Below, piece after piece: positions 45,978 to 49,455 of a stretch of 49,455 nucleotides of DNA (position 1 is the first letter of the stretch; every line of letters starts with the position of its first letter). The notes under the pieces were generated by a model, which was not told the DNA's origin, did not search any database, and saw only the letters and a program-made list of their open reading frames with translations. The position numbers and the translations under genes were made by a program. Source of the stretch: Bordetella parapertussis (GTDB lineage: Bacteria; Pseudomonadota; Gammaproteobacteria; Burkholderiales; Burkholderiaceae_C); assembly GCA_945875935.1 (NCBI GenBank), contig CAMCNE010000005.1, positions 1-49,455 of the forward strand, written 5' to 3'.

Positions 45978-46933
45978 GACGGCACCGCCGGCGCGTCGGT
46001 CTTCATGATCTCGAGGAACACGTCTTCCAGATCGGCGCGCCCGATTTCCAGGTCTTCGGGCTGGCAGCCGTGCGCCAGCAAGGTGGCGAGCACGGCTTCG
46101 ACTTCGCTCGCATCGCGCGTCTTGATCTGCACGATGCGCCCGGTCACGCGCGCACGCTGCGCCAGCGCGTCCGGCAAAGGCGTGTGCAGCTTGAAGCGCA
46201 TCATCGTGCCGGCTCGACCCGCCAGCAGCGCCGAGGTGCGATCCAGCGCCACCACCCGTCCCTGCTTGAGCATCGCGATGCGGCCGCACAGCGCCTCGGC
46301 TTCCTCGAGGTAATGCGTGGTGAGCAGCACGGCGTGGCCTTCCCAGTTGAGCCTGGAGATGAACTGCCACAGCGTCTGGCGCAACTCGACGTCAACGCCG
46401 GCGGTCGGCTCGTCGAGCACGATCACAGGCGGTCGATGGACCAGCGCCTGAGCCACCAGCACCCGGCGCTTCATGCCGCCCGACAGTTGCCGCATGTTGG
46501 CGTCGGCCTTGTCGGTCAGGCCCAGGCTGTCGAGCAGCTCGTCGATCCACGCGTCGTTGGCGCGGCGATCGACGCGCACGCCGAAGTAGCCGCTTTGGAT
46601 CTGCAGGGTTTCGCGCACACTGAAAAACGGGTCGAACACCAGCTCTTGCGGCACGATGCCCAGGCTGCGCCGTGCGGCTGCGAAATCAGCCACGACATCG
46701 TGGCCGAGCACGGTGACGTGGCCGGAAGTCGCCCGGGTCAGGCCGGCCAGGATGCTGATCAGCGAGGTCTTGCCTGCGCCGTTGGGGCCGAGCAGTCCGA
46801 AGAATTCGCCCGCTTCGATGTCGAAGCTGACGTCGTCGAGCGCCTGAACACTGCCTCTCGCGCCGCTGTAGCGTTTGCTCACGGCCTTGAAGGACACTGC
46901 GGCCTTGGCCTCGCTGCGCGAAAGATCAGTCAT
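45974..46933 (-). CDS. ABC transporter ATP-binding protein (YadG-like)
   Basis: A 319-residue ATPase partner of the adjacent permease. Walker A is G-P-N-G-A-G-K-T-S, the Q loop V-P-Q-E-L, the signature L-S-G-G-M-K-R-R, Walker B V-I-V-L-D-E-P-T-A-G-V-D and the switch His L-T-T-H-Y. About 90 C-terminal residues after the ATPase fold form the accessory domain usual in DRA/ABC-2 subfamily members. It is the first gene of the long minus-strand series that runs through murA and the his genes, and it diverges from the amidohydrolase gene. Confidence 0.94.
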   Translation of the reverse strand: MTDLSRSEAKAAVSFKAVSKRYSGARGSVQALDDVSFDIEAGEFFGLLGPNGAGKTSLISILAGLTRATSGHVTVLGHDVVADFAAARRSLGIVPQELVFDPFFSVRETLQIQSGYFGVRVDRRANDAWIDELLDSLGLTDKADANMRQLSGGMKRRVLVAQALVHRPPVIVLDEPTAGVDVELRQTLWQFISRLNWEGHAVLLTTHYLEEAEALCGRIAMLKQGRVVALDRTSALLAGRAGTMMRFKLHTPLPDALAQRARVTGRIVQIKTRDASEVEAVLATLLAHGCQPEDLEIGRADLEDVFLEIMKTDAPAVPS

Positions 46934-47077
46934 TGAGCTTCAGATTGTAGGCAGCGGCCTGTGCCCAGACCCTGTGCGCAGCAGCGCGTCGAAGTGGCCG
47001 AGCGCGAGTGCACACCATGGCCGAAAAGCGGCATCATGGCCACCACGAGCGCGACGCCGCGCCACCGGAGTTTCGTG
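46934..47077. promoter_or_regulatory. Divergent region between the ABC ATPase and the amidohydrolase
   Basis: About 140 bases with no supported gene. It should hold the promoter of the ABC-bolA-murA-his series (minus) and of the amidohydrolase (plus). CAGATTGTAGGCAG near 46941 is the least GC-rich part. GGAG at 47067-47070 is the ribosome-binding site of the amidohydrolase. Confidence 0.4.
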
Positions 47078-48274
47078 ATGCCAACGATCGAATCCATCGC
47101 CGCCCACGCCGATGACATGACCGCGCTCAGGCGTGATCTGCACGCCCACCCCGAGCTGTGTTTCCAGGAGCAGCGCACCTCGGACCTGATCGCGCACCAG
47201 CTCACCGAATGGGGCATTCCCATCCACCGCGGGCTGGGCAAGACCGGTGTGGTGGCGATCCTGAAAAACGGCAGTTCGACGCGCGCGGTGGGGCTGCGAG
47301 CCGACATCGACGCGCTGCCGATGAGCGAGCACAACACCTTCGCCCATGCCAGCCGCCACGCCGGCAGGATGCACGCCTGCGGCCACGATGGCCACACGGC
47401 CACGCTGCTCGCCGCTGCCCGCCATCTGGCCACGCACCGCGATTACGACGGCACGGTGTATCTGGTGTTCCAGCCCGCCGAAGAAGGTGGCGGCGGCGCG
47501 CGCGAGATGATTGCCGACGGGCTGTTCGAGCGCTTCCCGATGGAAGCGATGTTCGGCCTGCACAACTGGCCCGGCATCGCGGTGGGCCAATTTGCCATTC
47601 GCAGCGGCCCGTGCTTTGCCAGCAGCAACGAGTTCCGCATCACCATCCGGGGCAAGGGCACGCATGCCGCGATGCCCCACCTCGGGCTGGATCCCATCCC
47701 GGTGGCGTGTCAGCTGGTGCAGGCCTTCCAGACCATCATCACGCGCAACAAGCGGCCGATCGACGCGGGTGTGATCTCGGTGACGATGATCCATGCGGGC
47801 GAAGCCACCAACGTCGTTCCCGACAGCTGCGAGCTGCAGGGCACGGTGCGCACCTTCACCCTGGAAGCGCTCGATCTGATCGAGCGGCGGATGAAGGAAA
47901 TCGCCGAGCACACCTGTGCGGCGTTTGGCGTGGGCTGCGAGTTTGCGTTCAAGCGCAACTACCCACCCACCATCAACCACCCCAGGGAAACCGAATTCGC
48001 CCGCGCAGTGCTGGGCGATCTGGTCGGTGCTGCCAACGTGCTCGACTTCGAGCCGACCATGGGCGCAGAAGACTTCAGCTACTTTCTTCAGGTGCTGCCC
48101 GGTGCCTACTTCGTGATGGGCAACGGCGACGGCGCGCACCGCGAAGCGGGTCACGGTCTGGGGCCGTGCACGCTGCACAACCCGAACTACGACTTCAACG
48201 ACGCGCTGATCCCGCTGGGTGCCACCGCCTGGGTGCGGCTGGCCGAACGCTGGCTGGCCAGCCCGCGCGGCTGA
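47078..48274 (+). CDS. M20 family metallo-amidohydrolase (hippurate hydrolase-like)
   Basis: A 398-residue cytoplasmic dizinc hydrolase of N-acyl amino acids. Metal motifs are H-A-C-G-H-D-G-H-T-A, P-A-E-E-G-G-G-G, H-N-W-P-G and the late A-E-D-F-S-Y. The dimerisation domain is inserted in the middle (I-R-G-K-G-T-H-A-A-M-P-H). Relatives act on hippurate, N-acetyl-cysteine conjugates or IAA-amino acids; the true substrate cannot be told. ATG 47078 is preferred because GGAG lies seven bases upstream. An open frame upstream to 46961 lacks similarity. It forms a single-gene unit that converges on the HAD gene (18-base gap). Confidence 0.92.
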   Translation: MPTIESIAAHADDMTALRRDLHAHPELCFQEQRTSDLIAHQLTEWGIPIHRGLGKTGVVAILKNGSSTRAVGLRADIDALPMSEHNTFAHASRHAGRMHACGHDGHTATLLAAARHLATHRDYDGTVYLVFQPAEEGGGGAREMIADGLFERFPMEAMFGLHNWPGIAVGQFAIRSGPCFASSNEFRITIRGKGTHAAMPHLGLDPIPVACQLVQAFQTIITRNKRPIDAGVISVTMIHAGEATNVVPDSCELQGTVRTFTLEALDLIERRMKEIAEHTCAAFGVGCEFAFKRNYPPTINHPRETEFARAVLGDLVGAANVLDFEPTMGAEDFSYFLQVLPGAYFVMGNGDGAHREAGHGLGPCTLHNPNYDFNDALIPLGATAWVRLAERWLASPRG

Positions 48275-48292
48275 ACTCGCCCACGGGCTTCG

Positions 48293-48910
48293 TCAGTCGA
48301 TCAGCCGCAGCTGCCGCAGCTCGGCGGCGATCGCATCGGCACCCGTGAACAGCCGCGCCTGCCAACCGTGGGCCAGCGCAGCCTCGATGTTTTCGGGGTG
48401 GTCATCGATGAACAGCGTGGTCGCCGGATCGCAGCCAAACGCCTGCTCGGCCAGCGTGAAGATCGCCGGCGCCGGCTTGCTGACCTTCACCCGCGACGAG
48501 AAAATGCCGCTTTCGAACCACTGCAGGAATGGCTGCTCGCGCTCGAGTCGATCGGCCAGCGGCGAGGGCATGTTCGACAGGTAGTGCAGGCGATGGCCTC
48601 GATCGCGCAAGGCTCGCACCAGCGCCACGCTGGGCTCGATGGGCTGCAGCTCGGCGGGCACGGCGTCGACCACCGCCTGCACCTCGCGCACTTGCAGCCC
48701 GGTGCGCCTGGCAATCAGGGGCACCATCTCGGCCTCGGTCATTGCGCCGCGGTCGTATTCACCCCACTCGCCGCGGTACGACAGAAAGAACTGCTCTTTC
48801 CAGTGCTGCGGGCCCAGCTCGTCGGTGATGCGGTGCGGCAAGGTGCGCGCGATCAACGCGGCCGGATCCCAGCGCAACAGCACGCCGCCAAAGTCCCAGA
48901 CCACCGTCAT
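48293..48910 (-). CDS. HAD-IA phosphatase, YihX-like
   Basis: A 205-residue haloacid-dehalogenase fold enzyme. Motif I is V-V-W-D-F-G-G-V-L, nucleophile Asp5 with G in place of the second Asp, as in YihX. Motif II is Y-L-S-N-M, the motif III Lys lies in K-V-S-K-P, and motif IV is L-F-I-D-D-H-P-E-N. YihX of E. coli is an alpha-glucose-1-phosphatase. The ATG at 48910 overlaps the stop of pgi (ATGA), so the two genes are coupled. A role in hexose-phosphate balance next to phosphoglucose isomerase is a reasonable inference. Confidence 0.88.
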   Translation of the reverse strand: MTVVWDFGGVLLRWDPAALIARTLPHRITDELGPQHWKEQFFLSYRGEWGEYDRGAMTEAEMVPLIARRTGLQVREVQAVVDAVPAELQPIEPSVALVRALRDRGHRLHYLSNMPSPLADRLEREQPFLQWFESGIFSSRVKVSKPAPAIFTLAEQAFGCDPATTLFIDDHPENIEAALAHGWQARLFTGADAIAAELRQLRLID

Positions 48911-49455
48911 GAGCGCAAGCGGTTGATCAGGCCGGCGGTGGATGAATCCAGTGCGCCGCCCTCGAAGCCGCTGCCCGAAAGCCGCGGCAGCAGATCGCGG
49001 CACAGGGCCTTGCCCAATTCGACGCCCCATTGATCGAAGCTGTTGATGCCCCACACCACGCCGCTGGTGAACACCCGGTGCTCGTACATCGCCAGCAGCG
49101 CGCCCAAGCTGTGCGGGGTCATCCGATCCAGCATCACGGTGGTGCTGGGGCGGTTGCCGGGAAAGTGCCGGTGCTGCGCGAGCGTCATGGCATCGAGCTG
49201 CTGCGACGCGGTGGGTGCGGCATCGGCCAGGGCCTGCTCGACGGTCTTGCCCACCATCAGCGCTTGCGACTGCGCCAGGCCGTTGGCCAGCAGCATGGCG
49301 TGCTGCCGCTCGAGCTGACCGAGCAAGGCGGGGTCCTGACCGGCGCCGACAAAGGTGGGGCGCTTGACGAGGATGAACTCCACCGGGATCAGGTCGGTGC
49401 CCTGGTGCAGCATCTGGAAATAGGCATGCTGGCCGTTGGTGCCGGGTTCACCCCA
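48907..49455 (-). CDS. pgi: Glucose-6-phosphate isomerase, C-terminal part (5' end outside window)
   Basis: The frame is open to the last base; 182 C-terminal residues are seen. The segment G-T-N-G-Q-H-A-Y-F-Q-M-L-H-Q-G-T is the active-site histidine region of Pgi, followed by H-R-H-F-P-G-N-R-P-S, L-G-A-L-L-A-M-Y-E-H-R-V-F, N-S-F-D-Q-W-G-V-E-L-G-K and a short tail. Pgi interconverts glucose-6-phosphate and fructose-6-phosphate. The stop overlaps the start of the HAD phosphatase gene. The N-terminal two thirds lie beyond the window. Confidence 0.95.
   Translation of the reverse strand, partial: WGEPGTNGQHAYFQMLHQGTDLIPVEFILVKRPTFVGAGQDPALLGQLERQHAMLLANGLAQSQALMVGKTVEQALADAAPTASQQLDAMTLAQHRHFPGNRPSTTVMLDRMTPHSLGALLAMYEHRVFTSGVVWGINSFDQWGVELGKALCRDLLPRLSGSGFEGGALDSSTAGLINRLRS

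Overview
The window is high-GC, densely coded bacterial DNA. Its gene content and order point to a betaproteobacterium of the order Burkholderiales, in or near the Comamonadaceae/Sphaerotilaceae. Supporting blocks are tRNA-Gln-prs-rplY-pth, lolB-ispE, murA-hisGDCBHAF, the engB/cytochrome c4 pair and PEP-CTERM proteins. The genus cannot be fixed by eye.

Layout. 1-6.8 kb: the end of a probable DUF1631 gene, a patatin/beta-barrel outer-membrane protein, engB, a dihaem cytochrome c4, a small conserved protein and msrPQ (periplasmic methionine sulfoxide repair). 6.9-19.3 kb: a signalling island. On the plus strand it reads REC-HD-GYP, membrane hybrid kinase, Hpt-like protein, six-helix hybrid kinase, orphan REC remnant of a lost kinase copy, soluble hybrid kinase. 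Converging on it from the minus strand are an excisionase-type HTH fused in front of a REC domain, REC-HD-GYP, a second Hpt-like protein and a third REC-HD-GYP. All full kinases end in REC and carry no Hpt of their own, so the two small Hpt-like proteins are the likely relay to the HD-GYP regulators, which would lower cyclic di-GMP. 19.3-23.0 kb: a DHA2-type exporter, two secreted proteins with PEP-CTERM and VPLPA-CTERM anchors, and a parDE-like toxin-antitoxin pair with a palindromic operator.

23.1-23.45 kb holds a tRNA-Ile(CAU) gene interrupted in its anticodon loop by a 247-nt group I intron. Then come hrcA (minus) and a plus-strand run nadK-recN-rapZ with overlapping ends, the minus-strand DNA-repair pair mutM-mutY, and a plus-strand run of TPR protein-lolB-ispE, tRNA-Gln, prs, rplY and pth.

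36-46.9 kb is one long minus-strand series. Read in its own direction it is ABC ATPase-ABC permease-bolA/ibaG-murA-hisG-hisD-hisC-hisB-hisH-hisA-hisF-rsmD-coaD-ferredoxin. Many junctions are 4-nt ATGA or GTGA overlaps, implying translational coupling. hisI and hisE are not next to hisF. The window closes with an M20 amidohydrolase (plus) and a HAD hydrolase overlapping the 3' part of pgi (minus).

No insertion sequence, integrase, prophage, CRISPR array or rRNA gene was seen. The observations most worth following are the tRNA-Ile group I intron and the architecture of the signalling island.
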